Both the position numbers and the translations under genes were made by a program. Shown piece after piece: positions 9,033-19,484 of a stretch of 64,000 bases of DNA. The stretch's first letter is position 1, and each line of letters begins with the position of its first letter. The notes under the pieces are model-generated. The model made no database searches. It saw only the letters and a program-made list of their open reading frames with translations, and was not told the origin of the DNA. The stretch lies in NCBI GenBank assembly GCA_017615245.1, contig JAGAAL010000004.1, positions 26,802 through 90,801 of the forward strand. The letters are read 5' to 3'. The stretch comes from Bacteroidaceae bacterium (lineage in GTDB: Bacteria > Bacteroidota > Bacteroidia > Bacteroidales > Bacteroidaceae).

Positions 9033-9890
9033 TTATCGTTTGCGGAGTTTGTATTTATGCAGTTTCAGCATCTGATCGGCATAGCGGTAGCCGAGGGTAC
9101 GCATACCTTCGGTACTGAAGTGGAACTGGTCGCCTGTGCTCTCGCAGTCCTTCGCAGAGATGATGTATGAGTTAGGCAACGTCTTGGGCAGGTTGGGCAG
9201 GATATCGACGTTGAATCGCCAGCACACACCACCCTGTTCCTGATGCTTCAATTCGCCAGCAAGGAGAGGTACGTCCTTAGGATTGAGGCCAAGGTCCTTG
9301 CAGAGGTCGTTGTAAATCTTCTTCACACGCTCTGGCCACTTCTGGTCGTCGGAGTTCGATTCACCCTGATGGATGAGGATGCCCTTGATGACTCCGTCCT
9401 TCTGTGCGATGCGTGCCATATCGACAAGTCGCTGGTAGGGGTTGCCGTCGTACTGGTTGACGATAGCCTTCATCCAGTCGCGCTCATTATCGATGTATTC
9501 CTTGTAGTCGTCCTTGTCCCAGAGTTCCATCTTTGCACCAGCCACAGACACGTTGATGACGCCGATGCGGTACTTGTCGTCGATACTCTCAATCATCTTA
9601 CGACCGAAGAAATCGACAGGTCCCATGTTGTTGCCCTCGCGACAGATAGGTGGAATGGCTGTGTACCAATGGCCCATCTCGCGTTGGTAGCGAGGCATGT
9701 TGACCGCTGCAAGGAACTGGAACCGTGGGTCGTTGAAGTCTCTGTCCTGTTCGGCAGGACGTGCACCAGCTTCCATGTTCGACTGCCCGAAGCAGAGGAA
9801 GATATGGAAGTTCTTATCGGGTTTCTGTGCCTGTGCTACAAATGGTATGCAGACAAGCAGAAGAATTGTAAAAAGGTTTCTTGTTTTCAT
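9033..9890 (-). CDS. Sialate O-acetylesterase-like SGNH hydrolase
   Basis: This 285-residue secreted esterase has a signal peptide (MKTRNLFTILLLVCIPFVAQAQ) and the catalytic-serine motif FGQSNM at residues 34-39. It also has GILIHQGESN (SGNH block III) and a late DQFHFS(T)EG block holding the catalytic His. Such DUF303/SASA enzymes remove acetyl groups from sialic acid or plant glycans. It sits between alaS (10 nt) and the GH3 gene (28 nt) in the same direction, so it is probably read through from alaS. Confidence 0.85.
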   Translation of the reverse strand: MKTRNLFTILLLVCIPFVAQAQKPDKNFHIFLCFGQSNMEAGARPAEQDRDFNDPRFQFLAAVNMPRYQREMGHWYTAIPPICREGNNMGPVDFFGRKMIESIDDKYRIGVINVSVAGAKMELWDKDDYKEYIDNERDWMKAIVNQYDGNPYQRLVDMARIAQKDGVIKGILIHQGESNSDDQKWPERVKKIYNDLCKDLGLNPKDVPLLAGELKHQEQGGVCWRFNVDILPNLPKTLPNSYIISAKDCESTGDQFHFSTEGMRTLGYRYADQMLKLHKYKLRKR

Positions 9891-9900
9891 TGCTTTATTG

Positions 9901-12516
9901 TTAGAGGTTTGCTAATTCGATGACTTTATCTACTGCGGCTTTCATGCCGTCGGGGTTCTTACCTCCTGCGGTTGCGAAATGGGGCTGTCCGCCACCACCA
10001 CCCTGCATGAGTTTGGCTGCTTCACGAACCAATTGACCTGCGTTCTTGCCTTCCTTCACAAGGTCGTCAGAGAGGCCTACTGTGAGGGTAGGTTTGCCAG
10101 CAGAAGCACATGCGATGACCACGAGCATCTGCTCGGGGAACTGGGTGCGGAGTTGGAATACCATATCCTTTACGTTCTGCGGTTCGAGAGGAAGTATACC
10201 TTTGATTACCTTTACACCATTAACAGTCTTTGCCTGTTCGATGAGCGACTTCTTGAACTCCTGCGCCTTCTGTGCCTTGAACTCATCAACCTGTGCCTGC
10301 AGTTCCTTGTTGTCGGCAATGGCCTTCTGAATCGTCGACATGAGGTCAGGCGCATTGTTGAGCAAACCACGAAGGTCGGCGATAAAGTCCTGAGCCTTGT
10401 CGAGCATCTCCTCCACCTTCTTACCTGTGATGGCCTCAATACGACGTACGCCTGCTGCGATGCTGCTCTCGGAAATGATACGAACCATACCCAACTGTCC
10501 TGTTGCCTGAGCATGACATCCACCACAGAACTCAACACTTGAGCCGAACTTCACAACACGAACCTTGTCACCATACTTCTCACCAAAGAGAGCGATGGCA
10601 CCCAGTTTCTTGGCTTCCTCGATTGGTGTGTCGCGGAACTCCTCAAGTGGAATGTTGGCACGAATCTTTTCATTGACGATATGCTCCACCTCGCGCAACT
10701 GCTCGGAAGTGACTTTCTCGAAGTGTGAGAAGTCGAAGCGGAGAGAATCGGCAGTGACAAGTGAACCCTTCTGCTCGACATGGGTACCAAGTACCTGACG
10801 CAGAGCCTCATCGAGCAAGTGGGTACAAGTGTGATTGGCCTCGATGGCACGACGACGCTCTACATCGACACAAGCCATAAACTCAGCCGTAGCATCCTGT
10901 GGAAGTTTATCAACGATATGGATAGATTGACCATTCTCTTTCTTTGTGTCCACCACATTGATGGTTTCGTTCTCATTGACGAGCACACCAGTATCGCCTA
11001 CTTCACCACCCATCTCGGCATAGAACGGAGTTTGGTCAAGCACAACCTCGTAAACGACACCTTTCTTCTGCTTCACCTCACGATACTTGAGGATATGACA
11101 TGTGTATTCTGTGTAATCGTAACCTGTAAATTCGCTCTCACCTTCGCTCAAGACTGTCCAGTCACCCATCTCGACCTGAGCGGCATTGCGGGCACGTTCT
11201 TTCTGCTTCTGCATCTCAACATTGAAGCCTTCCTCATCGACTGTCATATCGTTCTCGCGACAGATCAGTTCAGTGAGGTCGAGTGGGAATCCGAAGGTAT
11301 CGAACAACTTGAATGCCTCTTCGCCAGGGATAACACTTTTGCCTGCAGCCTTCACCTCGTCCATCACGTCGGTGAGCAGCTTGATACCATTAGCCAGCGT
11401 ACGCAGGAACGAATCTTCTTCTTCCTTCATCACCTTCATGATGAGTTCTTTCTGGGCAGCAATCTCAGGGAATGCCTCGCCCATCTCTGCAATCAGCGTT
11501 GGCACAAGTTTGTAGATGAACGCCTCTTTCTGGTCGAGGAACGTATAGCCGTAACGAACGGCACGACGGAGAATACGGCGGATGACATAACCTGCCTTTG
11601 CATTGCTTGGCAGCTGTCCGTCAGCGATAGAGAATGCGATGGCACGCAGGTGGTCAGCTACCACACGCATAGCCACATCGGTCTTTTCATCTTGTCCGTA
11701 TTGCTTACCCGCCATATCGCCAATGACCTTGATAATTGGCTGGAACACATCTGTATCGTAGTTGGACGTCTTTCCTTGGAGGGTACGAACCAAACGTTCG
11801 AATCCCATACCCGTATCGATTACCTTTGCAGGCAGCGGTTCGAGTGAGCCATCAGCCTTGCGGTTGTACTGCATGAACACGAGGTTCCATATTTCGATAA
11901 CCTGCGGATGGTCCTTGTTCACCAGCTCACGACCAGGAATTTGTGCTTTTTCCTCAGCTGAACGGGAATCGACATGAAGCTCTGAACAAGGTCCACAAGG
12001 GCCTGTGTCGCCCATTTCCCAGAAATTATCGTGCTTATTACCATTGATGATATGGTCTTTTGGCAAGAACTGCTCCCAGATGGCTGCTGCCTCATTGTCA
12101 CGCTCCAGTCCTTCTTCGGGCGAACCCTCAAAGACGGTAGCGTAGAGGTCGGCAGGATTGATTTTAAGTACATCGACGATATACTCCCACGCCCAACTGA
12201 TGGCTTCCTTCTTGAAATAGTCGCCAAACGACCAGTTACCCAACATCTCAAACATGGTGTGGTGGTAAGTATCGTGTCCCACCTCTTCAAGGTCGTTGTG
12301 CTTTCCGCTGACACGCAGACACTTCTGAGAGTCGGCCATGCGACGGCACTTTGGTTGCACATTACCAAGGATAATATCCTTAAATTGGTTCATACCTGCG
12401 TTGGTAAACATCAGCGTAGGGTCGTCTTTCACTACCATCGGAGCAGAAGGCACAATCAGATGCTCCTTCGACTCGAAAAACTGCTTATACGATTCACGTA
12501 TTTCTTTTGCTGTCAT
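9901..12516 (-). CDS. alaS: Alanyl-tRNA synthetase
   Basis: This 871-residue enzyme charges tRNA-Ala and edits Ser/Gly mischarging. The class II core is at the N-terminus ([11 protein letters not shown], then [14 protein letters not shown]). The editing domain follows, with [11 protein letters not shown] and the zinc-type [13 protein letters not shown]. The C-terminal DHHA1 domain carries the Gly-rich [14 protein letters not shown]. Length and order are normal for the family. The promoter box at 12553-12560 lies close upstream. Two carbohydrate enzymes follow in the same direction. Confidence 0.97.
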   Translation of the reverse strand: MTAKEIRESYKQFFESKEHLIVPSAPMVVKDDPTLMFTNAGMNQFKDIILGNVQPKCRRMADSQKCLRVSGKHNDLEEVGHDTYHHTMFEMLGNWSFGDYFKKEAISWAWEYIVDVLKINPADLYATVFEGSPEEGLERDNEAAAIWEQFLPKDHIINGNKHDNFWEMGDTGPCGPCSELHVDSRSAEEKAQIPGRELVNKDHPQVIEIWNLVFMQYNRKADGSLEPLPAKVIDTGMGFERLVRTLQGKTSNYDTDVFQPIIKVIGDMAGKQYGQDEKTDVAMRVVADHLRAIAFSIADGQLPSNAKAGYVIRRILRRAVRYGYTFLDQKEAFIYKLVPTLIAEMGEAFPEIAAQKELIMKVMKEEEDSFLRTLANGIKLLTDVMDEVKAAGKSVIPGEEAFKLFDTFGFPLDLTELICRENDMTVDEEGFNVEMQKQKERARNAAQVEMGDWTVLSEGESEFTGYDYTEYTCHILKYREVKQKKGVVYEVVLDQTPFYAEMGGEVGDTGVLVNENETINVVDTKKENGQSIHIVDKLPQDATAEFMACVDVERRRAIEANHTCTHLLDEALRQVLGTHVEQKGSLVTADSLRFDFSHFEKVTSEQLREVEHIVNEKIRANIPLEEFRDTPIEEAKKLGAIALFGEKYGDKVRVVKFGSSVEFCGGCHAQATGQLGMVRIISESSIAAGVRRIEAITGKKVEEMLDKAQDFIADLRGLLNNAPDLMSTIQKAIADNKELQAQVDEFKAQKAQEFKKSLIEQAKTVNGVKVIKGILPLEPQNVKDMVFQLRTQFPEQMLVVIACASAGKPTLTVGLSDDLVKEGKNAGQLVREAAKLMQGGGGGQPHFATAGGKNPDGMKAAVDKVIELANL

Positions 12517-12552
12517 TATTATTATATTTACTTTTATTTACGATTTTGCGTG

Positions 12553-12560
12553 CAAAGTTA
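12553..12560 (-). promoter_or_regulatory. -7 promoter element TAACTTTG of alaS
   Basis: Minus-strand TAACTTTG lies 37 nt upstream of the alaS ATG at 12516 and is followed by GCACGCAAAATCG, the recurring downstream sequence of promoters in this window. Confidence 0.65.
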
Positions 12561-12645
12561 CAAAATATTTGGCATTTAACCATTTACCATTTACTTTTTT
12601 CTTAACTTTTAAACTACTAAACTATTAAACTATTAAACTTTTTTG

Positions 12646-12653
12646 TATCTTTG
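12646..12653 (+). promoter_or_regulatory. -7 promoter element TATCTTTG of the glycosyltransferase operon
   Basis: TATCTTTG ends only 4 nt before the ATG at 12658. Transcription would start at or just next to the start codon, so the message should be leaderless or nearly so. AT-rich simple repeats (ACTATTAA units) precede it. Confidence 0.6.
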
Positions 12654-12657
12654 CACC

Positions 12658-13566
12658 ATGAAACTATCTATCATCGTTCCCGTTTATCGTGTCGCGGACA
12701 CACTTCGAAGGTGTATCGACAGCATCGTGTCGCAGTCGTTTTTTGACTGGGAACTGATACTGGTTGACGACGGTTCGCCCGATAAGTGTGGCATCATTTG
12801 TGACGAATATGCGGAGAAGGATCGTCGGATTCGTGTGATTCACAAGGCAAACGGAGGTCTGAGCGATGCCCGCAATGCTGGGTTGAAAGTGGCAGAGGGT
12901 GAGTTTGTGACTTTTGTTGACAGCGATGACTATATCCGACAAGACACCTACGAGCATGTGATGAAAATGGCCAGCGAAGAAGAAGATGTGGAAATCATAG
13001 AATATCCTATAATGGTACATGCCGGACATGCCAGTGAGCAGGAACTCAGGTTCGACAATACCATCTATCCCGACTCCCACACCTATTGGCTCGACGGGCA
13101 GGCTTATGCACATTCATACGCTTGCAACAAGGTATTCCGCCGTTATCTGTTTTTTGGAACCGAGTTTCCCAAAGGCTATAAATTTGAAGACGTATGGACA
13201 TTGCCGCAGATTCTCAAGCGCGAACCTGTCGTCATGACCATCGCCAAAGGGATGTACTACTACTGCTGGAACAACGAAGGAATCACCGTAAAAGCCTCTG
13301 GAGATGATCTCAAGCAATTGCTCGATGCACAGATGGAAGCAGCCAAGACGTTGAATATTTCCTGGCAAAACGAGGATGTCGCCTTGTATTACATGCACGT
13401 GTTGAATATCCAATTGGATGTCTGCAAACGATGCATGACAGCCCCCATCCTACCCTCTCGCCGCCTCTCAACAGATGTGGCAAGAACCACTCATGAGCGC
13501 ATTAAGATTTTCATCCTCAACACATTGGGCCTCAACGTGCTCTGCAAACTCAAACAATGGCTATGA
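12658..13566 (+). CDS. Family 2 glycosyltransferase (first of three)
   Basis: This 302-residue inverting GT-A enzyme starts MKLSIIVPVYRV, has the nucleotide-binding LVDDGSPD, NGGLSDARNAG and the metal-binding VDSDDYI (DxD-type) motif. ATG 12658 is chosen because the family begins here and the upstream codons overlap the promoter box. It transfers a sugar in surface-glycan synthesis; donor and acceptor are unknown. Its stop overlaps the next start in ATGA, so the three transferases are translated in a coupled way. Confidence 0.9.
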   Translation: MKLSIIVPVYRVADTLRRCIDSIVSQSFFDWELILVDDGSPDKCGIICDEYAEKDRRIRVIHKANGGLSDARNAGLKVAEGEFVTFVDSDDYIRQDTYEHVMKMASEEEDVEIIEYPIMVHAGHASEQELRFDNTIYPDSHTYWLDGQAYAHSYACNKVFRRYLFFGTEFPKGYKFEDVWTLPQILKREPVVMTIAKGMYYYCWNNEGITVKASGDDLKQLLDAQMEAAKTLNISWQNEDVALYYMHVLNIQLDVCKRCMTAPILPSRRLSTDVARTTHERIKIFILNTLGLNVLCKLKQWL

Positions 13567-14522
13567 AGACAGGCGGCATCAGTTTCATTATCCCTTACTA
13601 CAACGTACCACTGGATATGTTGCATGAATGCATCGAAAGCATCTTAGCTCTTTCGCTGCAAGCCGATGAGTATGAAATCATTGTAGTGGATGACGGTTCG
13701 GATGTAAGCCCTAAAGTGAGTCTCTCCCAATACGCGAACAAAATACGATACATACGCAAGGAGAATGAAGGAGTCAGTTCGGCCCGCAACTTGGGGTTGG
13801 AGATGGCTACAGGTAAATATATTCAATTCATCGATGCTGACGACAAGCTCATCAAATCGCCATATCTTTACTGCCTGGAACAGTTGAAACAGGAGAGCGC
13901 AGACATGATTGTCTTCGATTTCTGCACAATGGTTCAAAACCAAAGAGTATATTCAACAGAAGGACCGCTTTCTGGCGTGCGACTGATGGCAAATCGAAAC
14001 ATTCGAGGAACTGTCTGTTGTTTATTATTTAAGCGAGCATTGTTAGACAACCTACTTTTCAATACTGATACTGCGTATGGAGAAGACGAAGAGTTCACTG
14101 CACGATTACTGCTTCAAACACCATCCGTACTCGTGACTAATGCGAATGCATATTTCTATCGCCGACATGAGGCATCGGCAATCCAACAGACAGAGCGACA
14201 TGTTAAAAGGCTTCAAGATACACGAAACGTCATATCACGACTCAATGCGACAGCCAACGGCCTTACTGACACTCATCAGAAACAGGCTCTCCAACGTCGT
14301 GTTGCCCAATTGACAATGGATTATATCTACAATCATATTCGTATGGTTGGTTCGATGAAAGAGTTGACGAAGGAAATCGAAAGACTGCATAACGAAGGAT
14401 TGTTCCCATTGCCTGATAAGAATTACACCACCAAATACACTTGGTTCCGTCGTATGACCAACAGCGCATTAGGTCGCAGGCTCCTGCTATTGACGATACC
14501 CTTAATGAAGAAAGAACGATGA
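13563..14522 (+). CDS. Family 2 glycosyltransferase (second of three)
   Basis: This 319-residue GT-A enzyme has MKTGGISFIIPYYNVP, IVVDDGSD, NEGVSSARNLG and the DxD-type IDADDKL. The start at 13563 forms an ATGA overlap with the preceding stop; another ATG two codons earlier (13557) is possible. The C-terminal third is basic and unrelated to the catalytic part. It probably acts on the same surface polysaccharide as its neighbours. Confidence 0.9.
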   Translation: MKTGGISFIIPYYNVPLDMLHECIESILALSLQADEYEIIVVDDGSDVSPKVSLSQYANKIRYIRKENEGVSSARNLGLEMATGKYIQFIDADDKLIKSPYLYCLEQLKQESADMIVFDFCTMVQNQRVYSTEGPLSGVRLMANRNIRGTVCCLLFKRALLDNLLFNTDTAYGEDEEFTARLLLQTPSVLVTNANAYFYRRHEASAIQQTERHVKRLQDTRNVISRLNATANGLTDTHQKQALQRRVAQLTMDYIYNHIRMVGSMKELTKEIERLHNEGLFPLPDKNYTTKYTWFRRMTNSALGRRLLLLTIPLMKKER

Positions 14523-15619
14523 AAGTACTACTCGTAGGAGAATATAGTAATGTACACGCCACACTGGCAGAAGGACTTCGTAGCTTGGGGCATCAGGTTA
14601 CGGTGATGTCGAATGGGGATTTTTGGAAGAATTATCCTCGCGATATTGATGTGTCTCGACCTGAAGGACGATTAGGAGGATTGCGCCTACTGGGTAGGCT
14701 CTATCGGCTGTTGCCTCAGATGAAAGGATATGATGTCGTACAATTAATCAATCCAATGTTCTTTGAATTGAAAGCCGAACGCCTATTCTATTTCTATGAC
14801 TATCTGCGCAAGCACAACAAGAAGGTTTTCCTCGGAGCTTTCGGAATGGATTGGTATTGGGTGTATTATTGCAGCGTGAAAAAGCCGCTTAGATACAGCG
14901 ATTTCAATTTTGGAGACAAGGTACGCACGGATGCTGAATCGTTGAAAGAGCAGAAGGACTGGATAGGAACCACCAAGGAACGGCTCAACAAATATATCGC
15001 AGAGACATGCGACGGCATCATCACCGGTCTCTACGAATATTGGGCCTGCTACCACCCTACGTTACCAAAGAAAACCACTTTCATACCCTTCCCCGTCCGC
15101 TGTCCAAAGGATGTACGGCTATCTGGAGAAGTTCCATCGAAAGTGCGTATCTTTATCGGCATCAATCGCAGCCGTTCTGTCTATAAGGGAACAGATATCA
15201 TGTTGAAAGCCGCCCAAGATGTGCTGGCGAAGTATCCTGACAAGATGGAACTTATCAAAGCAGAATCTGTTCCATTTGCACAATATCAGCAGATGATTAA
15301 CGGCAGCGATGCCATTCTCGATCAACTGTATTCATATACTCCCTCGATGAACCCACTATTGGCGATGTCGAAAGGTATTATCTGTATTGGAGGGGGCGAA
15401 CCTGAAAACTATGAAATCATCAACGAAACGGAACTACGTCCGATTATCAACGTAGAGCCTAGCTACGAAAGTGTATACAAAGAGGTGGAACAACTTGTGC
15501 TCCACCCCGAACGTATTCCTGAATTGAAACGACAAAGTGTCGAGTATGTCAGGAAGCATCACGACTACTTGAAAGTTGCCCGTCAGTATCTTTCCTTCTG
15601 GGAATCAAAAGGCAACTAA
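14519..15619 (+). CDS. Family 4-like glycosyltransferase (third of three)
   Basis: This 366-residue protein begins MKVLLVGEYSNVHATLAEGL, a GT-B Rossmann N-terminus, and carries a second Rossmann domain with RIFIGINRSRSVYKGTDIM and the acceptor/donor loop IICIGGGEPENYE. ATG 14519 overlaps the upstream stop in ATGA. The longer frame to 14441 lies inside the preceding gene. It completes a three-gene glycan cassette that runs convergently into trpS. No flippase or polymerase is nearby, so the locus is small. Confidence 0.82.
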   Translation: MKVLLVGEYSNVHATLAEGLRSLGHQVTVMSNGDFWKNYPRDIDVSRPEGRLGGLRLLGRLYRLLPQMKGYDVVQLINPMFFELKAERLFYFYDYLRKHNKKVFLGAFGMDWYWVYYCSVKKPLRYSDFNFGDKVRTDAESLKEQKDWIGTTKERLNKYIAETCDGIITGLYEYWACYHPTLPKKTTFIPFPVRCPKDVRLSGEVPSKVRIFIGINRSRSVYKGTDIMLKAAQDVLAKYPDKMELIKAESVPFAQYQQMINGSDAILDQLYSYTPSMNPLLAMSKGIICIGGGEPENYEIINETELRPIINVEPSYESVYKEVEQLVLHPERIPELKRQSVEYVRKHHDYLKVARQYLSFWESKGN

Positions 15620-15646
15620 TCAGCGGCGGATGCCTGCATTTTTTCC

Positions 15647-16636
15647 TTAATATACTTTGAAGCCGATAATCTTACGAACTTCACGCAGAGTTGCGCTTGC
15701 ACTCTCGCGTGCTTTCTCTGCACCCATTCGTGCAATCTTGTCGAGTTTGTCCTGATCGGATGAAAACTCTATGATGCGCTCACGGATAGGAGCCAACGTA
15801 TTGACGAGGTCTTCAGCCAACTGCTTCTTCATATCGCCATAACGGATGGAGCAGTCGTTCCATTTCTCATTGAAATAGTCGTAAGTATCTTTCGACGATG
15901 CGATCTCCATCAACGTGAAGAGGTTCTGAATTACTTCCGGCTTCTCGCTGTTGGGAGCCTCAGGACCATTGTCAGTAACTGCACGCATCACTTTCTTGCG
16001 GATAGACTTCTCGTCCTCATAGAGATAGATGCAGTTGCCGTTGCTCTTACCCATCTTGCCCGAACCGTCCAATCCAGGGATCTTGATAGCGTGGTCGCCA
16101 AAGTAGAAATTCTGTGGCTCCGGGAAGAATTCTACACCATATATATTATTAAAACGGCGGGCACACTTACGCGCCATCTCCATATTCTGCTCCTGATCCT
16201 TACCAACAGGCACCTTTGCCGCACGATGCTGAAGGATGTCGGCTGCCATCAAGGTAGGATAAGTCAACAGGCCTGCGTTCACGTTATCGGGTTGCTGACG
16301 TGCTTTCTCCTTGAAGGTCGTCACACGTTCCAACTCACCCAGATAGCAGTTCATATTGAAATAGAGATAAAGTTCAATGGTTTCTGGCACATCGCTTTGA
16401 ATATATATCGTAGCCTTCTCCGGATCGATGCCACATGCCAGATATTCTGCAAGGATGGTACGTGCACTACGCTGTATGTCCTCTGGTTTGGGGTGTGTGG
16501 TGAGTGAATGCCAGTCGGCTATAAAGAAAAAACAATTATATTCATCTTGCATCTTCACGAAGCTGCGAGCTGCTCCGTAGTAGTTTCCTAAATGTAGGTT
16601 GCCCGTTGGGCGCATTCCACTTAATACTGTTTCCAT
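15647..16636 (-). CDS. trpS: Tryptophanyl-tRNA synthetase
   Basis: This 329-residue class I synthetase activates Trp and charges tRNA-Trp. The HIGH-type motif appears as GNLHLGNY (residues 12-19) and the KMSKS loop as GKMGKSNGN, the variant common in Bacteroidota. The Trp-binding PVGKDQEQNMEMAR segment is present. It is the last gene of a recJ-recQ-TPR-trpS run. Length is normal. Confidence 0.96.
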   Translation of the reverse strand: METVLSGMRPTGNLHLGNYYGAARSFVKMQDEYNCFFFIADWHSLTTHPKPEDIQRSARTILAEYLACGIDPEKATIYIQSDVPETIELYLYFNMNCYLGELERVTTFKEKARQQPDNVNAGLLTYPTLMAADILQHRAAKVPVGKDQEQNMEMARKCARRFNNIYGVEFFPEPQNFYFGDHAIKIPGLDGSGKMGKSNGNCIYLYEDEKSIRKKVMRAVTDNGPEAPNSEKPEVIQNLFTLMEIASSKDTYDYFNEKWNDCSIRYGDMKKQLAEDLVNTLAPIRERIIEFSSDQDKLDKIARMGAEKARESASATLREVRKIIGFKVY

Positions 16637-16674
16637 TTTATGTTTGTTTTATTAATATTGCCTTAATCATACTT

Positions 16675-17562
16675 TTAGATGCCCACGTTGAAGCCCAGAG
16701 GATCCATTGCCTTGTAAGCATCATGCATCTCTTGCTCCACATTACTGTATTCACCATTCACATTCTTCAGCTCCTCAGGAGCCAGTTGGAGACCTTCTTC
16801 CACAATCTTTGCAGCCTCGTCTTTCTTTCCTTCTGCCATCAGGATAGCACCTAAACGAAGATAAGCGTTAGTGACGTATGGATTGATGGTTTTCACCTTC
16901 GTATAACATTCCTTTGCTTCTTCGGGTTTCTGCAACGCCTCACAACATTCGCCTTTCAGCATCAGATATTCATCGTTCTCTTCATCGAGTTGGAGGATGA
17001 CATCCACATCCGCCTCTGCTTCTGTATATTGCTGCATCTCCATCAGCAGTTGTGCTCTCAAGTAATAAGCCTCAGCAAATGGCTCATCCAGTTTCGAGAT
17101 GGCTAATGTACATTGTGCTACAGCACTAATCATATCACCCTTAGCCTTGTACATCTTCGCCAACTGATAATGTGTCGCCGGCTCTGAATCATCGAGTTGA
17201 AGGGCCGCATTACAAATGTCTTCCATCTGCTCGTATTGTTCTGTCTGGAAATATAGCTCTGCCAAATTGAGCAGCACCTCTTTGTTGTCTGGAGCCGTCT
17301 CACGCACTTTCTCTAACTGCTCAATCGCACCTTCAAGGTCGTTTGCGCTGACCAGTGCGTTGGCATAGATGAGACGAGTTTCCATATCGTCCCGTAACTC
17401 CAATGCACGTCTGAAGCACTCCAGCGCATACTCTAGTTTTCCTATCCGCTGTGCCTGAATACCATCGTACTTAAACACATCGAACTGGTTCTTTTTCTGC
17501 TGCTCTTGTTTATCTTCTTCTGATTCTTCCTTACCTGTAAATAATGTCTTGAAAAATCCCAT
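16675..17562 (-). CDS. Tetratricopeptide repeat protein
   Basis: This 295-residue protein consists of about six TPR motifs (for example AQRIGKLEYALECFRRALEL, then EVLLNLAELYFQTEQYEQMEDIC). It has a basic/acidic N-terminus (KEESEEDKQEQQKK) and no signal peptide. TPRs form a protein-binding scaffold; the partner is unknown. It lies 14 nt downstream of recQ and 38 nt upstream of trpS. Confidence 0.88.
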   Translation of the reverse strand: MGFFKTLFTGKEESEEDKQEQQKKNQFDVFKYDGIQAQRIGKLEYALECFRRALELRDDMETRLIYANALVSANDLEGAIEQLEKVRETAPDNKEVLLNLAELYFQTEQYEQMEDICNAALQLDDSEPATHYQLAKMYKAKGDMISAVAQCTLAISKLDEPFAEAYYLRAQLLMEMQQYTEAEADVDVILQLDEENDEYLMLKGECCEALQKPEEAKECYTKVKTINPYVTNAYLRLGAILMAEGKKDEAAKIVEEGLQLAPEELKNVNGEYSNVEQEMHDAYKAMDPLGFNVGI

Positions 17563-17576
17563 ATCTTATTTGTTTG

Positions 17577-19484
17577 TTATTTCTGTTTTATCTTCGTTCC
17601 TTTCACCACCACATCTTCTTCTGTAACCATATTCTGCACAAGTGCGCGGATATCTTCAGCGTTTCCAGAGATGGCAAGCAACTCCTTCATCGTATGCCAC
17701 TCTCCATCTGCCAACACATGCTGTATTTCATCCGTCAACGATTTGATTGCCTTTGCATTTCCTTTCTGTTTCTTGCTGCGTAGACAGACATCGCAACATC
17801 CACATTCTTTTGCGTTTTCCTCGCCAAAATATTGTAACAGTTGCTGACTTCGGCATTGCTCATCACTCGAAGCGTAGTTGAGTATCTCGTCAATGCGTCG
17901 TGCGAAATCTGCCTTGCGGTCGTCATACACCATCGGCGGCAATCCTATATCTTCTTTCGCGATTCTGCCTATGCGGAACATCACTGTTGGCGTCTTCCTG
18001 CGTGGAATATAGTCAATAATGCGTCGCTGATTCAGGTCTTTCAGCACATTATAAACGGTCTCCACGTCTATGCCTGTCAGATGCGACAGATACATCTCGT
18101 CGATGTACTCGAAATCGGCAAACAAGCCAGTATAGTTCCTAAGCAGCGCCTGAATAACCTTATCTACCAACTCCTCTTTGCTATTCAGCATGTAGAGTTC
18201 GTCCTTACGGAGTATGATGCGCACCCTCGATTTGAAGTCGTTGTCTTCCACATAGTCAATATATCCTGCATTATTCAGTAACCTCAGGGCATTGTTGGCG
18301 GTATTGGCAAAATGACGGAAATATTTGCAGAACTTCTCCATGCTGAAGTCGAATGTCCGACCTCGTGCCTCGCCCATTCCTACTTGCAGAAAATGACACA
18401 CATCCTCATACGTCTGACGGATATATTCAGGATCAGGATAGGTCTCGCTGATACGTTTGTGCAACTGTACTTTGTCCAACGGGTTATACAGCAACACCGC
18501 GTATGCCTTCAATCCGTCTCTACCAGCACGTCCAGCTTCCTGGAAATACGACTCGATGGAGTCAGGCATATTGTAATGTATCACCAACCGCACATCGGCC
18601 TTGTCGATACCCATTCCAAAGGCGTTGGTGGCTACCATCACACGGTTTCTTCCTTTTGCCCAATTGATGTGTCTCAGGTCTTTCTCTGCATCTGTCAATC
18701 CTGCATGATAATTGTCGGCAGAAATGCCATTTGCTATCAAATACTGCGCCAGTTCGCTTGTCAGTCGGCGACTACGTGTGTAAACGATAGCACTCCCTTG
18801 TGACATCTTCTGCAGGATGTTCAACATCTCTGCCGTCTTGTCGGCTGTCTGACGAACAATATAAGCCAGGTTCTTACGCTCAAAACTCATCGAGAACACG
18901 TTGTGTTCCTTGAATTCCAACTTATCCTGAATATCATCCACAACCTTTGGGGTAGCTGTTGCCGTCAGTGCCAATACAGGCACATGATACGGAATGAGGT
19001 GCCGCACCTCAATTATCTTGAGGTAGGACGGGCGGAAGTCATATCCCCACTGGGACACACAATGTGCCTCGTCCACCGTTATCATACATATCTTAGGGAT
19101 GTGAGCCAGTTTCTGTCGGAACATCTCCGAACAGAGGCGCTCAGGCGAAATGTAGAGGAACTTATATCTGCCGTAGATACAATTGTCGTATGCCCTGCGA
19201 ACGTCATCAGCCATCATGCCCGAATACACGGCTTCGGCCTTGATACCATTCATGCGCAGACGACTCACTTGGTCTTTCATCAGCGAAATCAATGGCGTCA
19301 CTACGATGTTCAGCCCTTCCATTGCCAACGTAGGCACTTGGAAACAGATGGACTTTCCGCCACCAGTTGGCATCAGCCCTAACGTATCTTTGCCTTGAGC
19401 AATACTTTTTATGATATCTTCTTGGATGCCACGAAACGAGTCGTAACCCCAGTGTTCCTTCAACAGCTCACGAAAAGTCATCAC
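17577..19484 (-). CDS. recQ: ATP-dependent DNA helicase RecQ
   Basis: This 635-residue 3'-5' superfamily 2 helicase acts in recombinational repair. Walker A is MPTGGGKSICFQVP, the DExH box is VDEAHCVSQWGYDFRPSY, and motif VI is QEAGRAGRDG. An RQC zinc site follows (C...CGCCDVC near residue 590). The C-terminus is short and ends with a winged-helix-like segment rather than a full HRDC domain. Its start overlaps the recJ stop by 4 nt (ATGA), so RecJ nuclease and RecQ helicase are made together, matching their joint role in end processing. Confidence 0.95.
   Translation of the reverse strand: MMTFRELLKEHWGYDSFRGIQEDIIKSIAQGKDTLGLMPTGGGKSICFQVPTLAMEGLNIVVTPLISLMKDQVSRLRMNGIKAEAVYSGMMADDVRRAYDNCIYGRYKFLYISPERLCSEMFRQKLAHIPKICMITVDEAHCVSQWGYDFRPSYLKIIEVRHLIPYHVPVLALTATATPKVVDDIQDKLEFKEHNVFSMSFERKNLAYIVRQTADKTAEMLNILQKMSQGSAIVYTRSRRLTSELAQYLIANGISADNYHAGLTDAEKDLRHINWAKGRNRVMVATNAFGMGIDKADVRLVIHYNMPDSIESYFQEAGRAGRDGLKAYAVLLYNPLDKVQLHKRISETYPDPEYIRQTYEDVCHFLQVGMGEARGRTFDFSMEKFCKYFRHFANTANNALRLLNNAGYIDYVEDNDFKSRVRIILRKDELYMLNSKEELVDKVIQALLRNYTGLFADFEYIDEMYLSHLTGIDVETVYNVLKDLNQRRIIDYIPRRKTPTVMFRIGRIAKEDIGLPPMVYDDRKADFARRIDEILNYASSDEQCRSQQLLQYFGEENAKECGCCDVCLRSKKQKGNAKAIKSLTDEIQHVLADGEWHTMKELLAISGNAEDIRALVQNMVTEEDVVVKGTKIKQK

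Noticed and set aside
10780-11847. 355-residue plus-strand ORF
   Set aside because: Antisense of alaS; the long open frame follows from codon use on the opposite strand.
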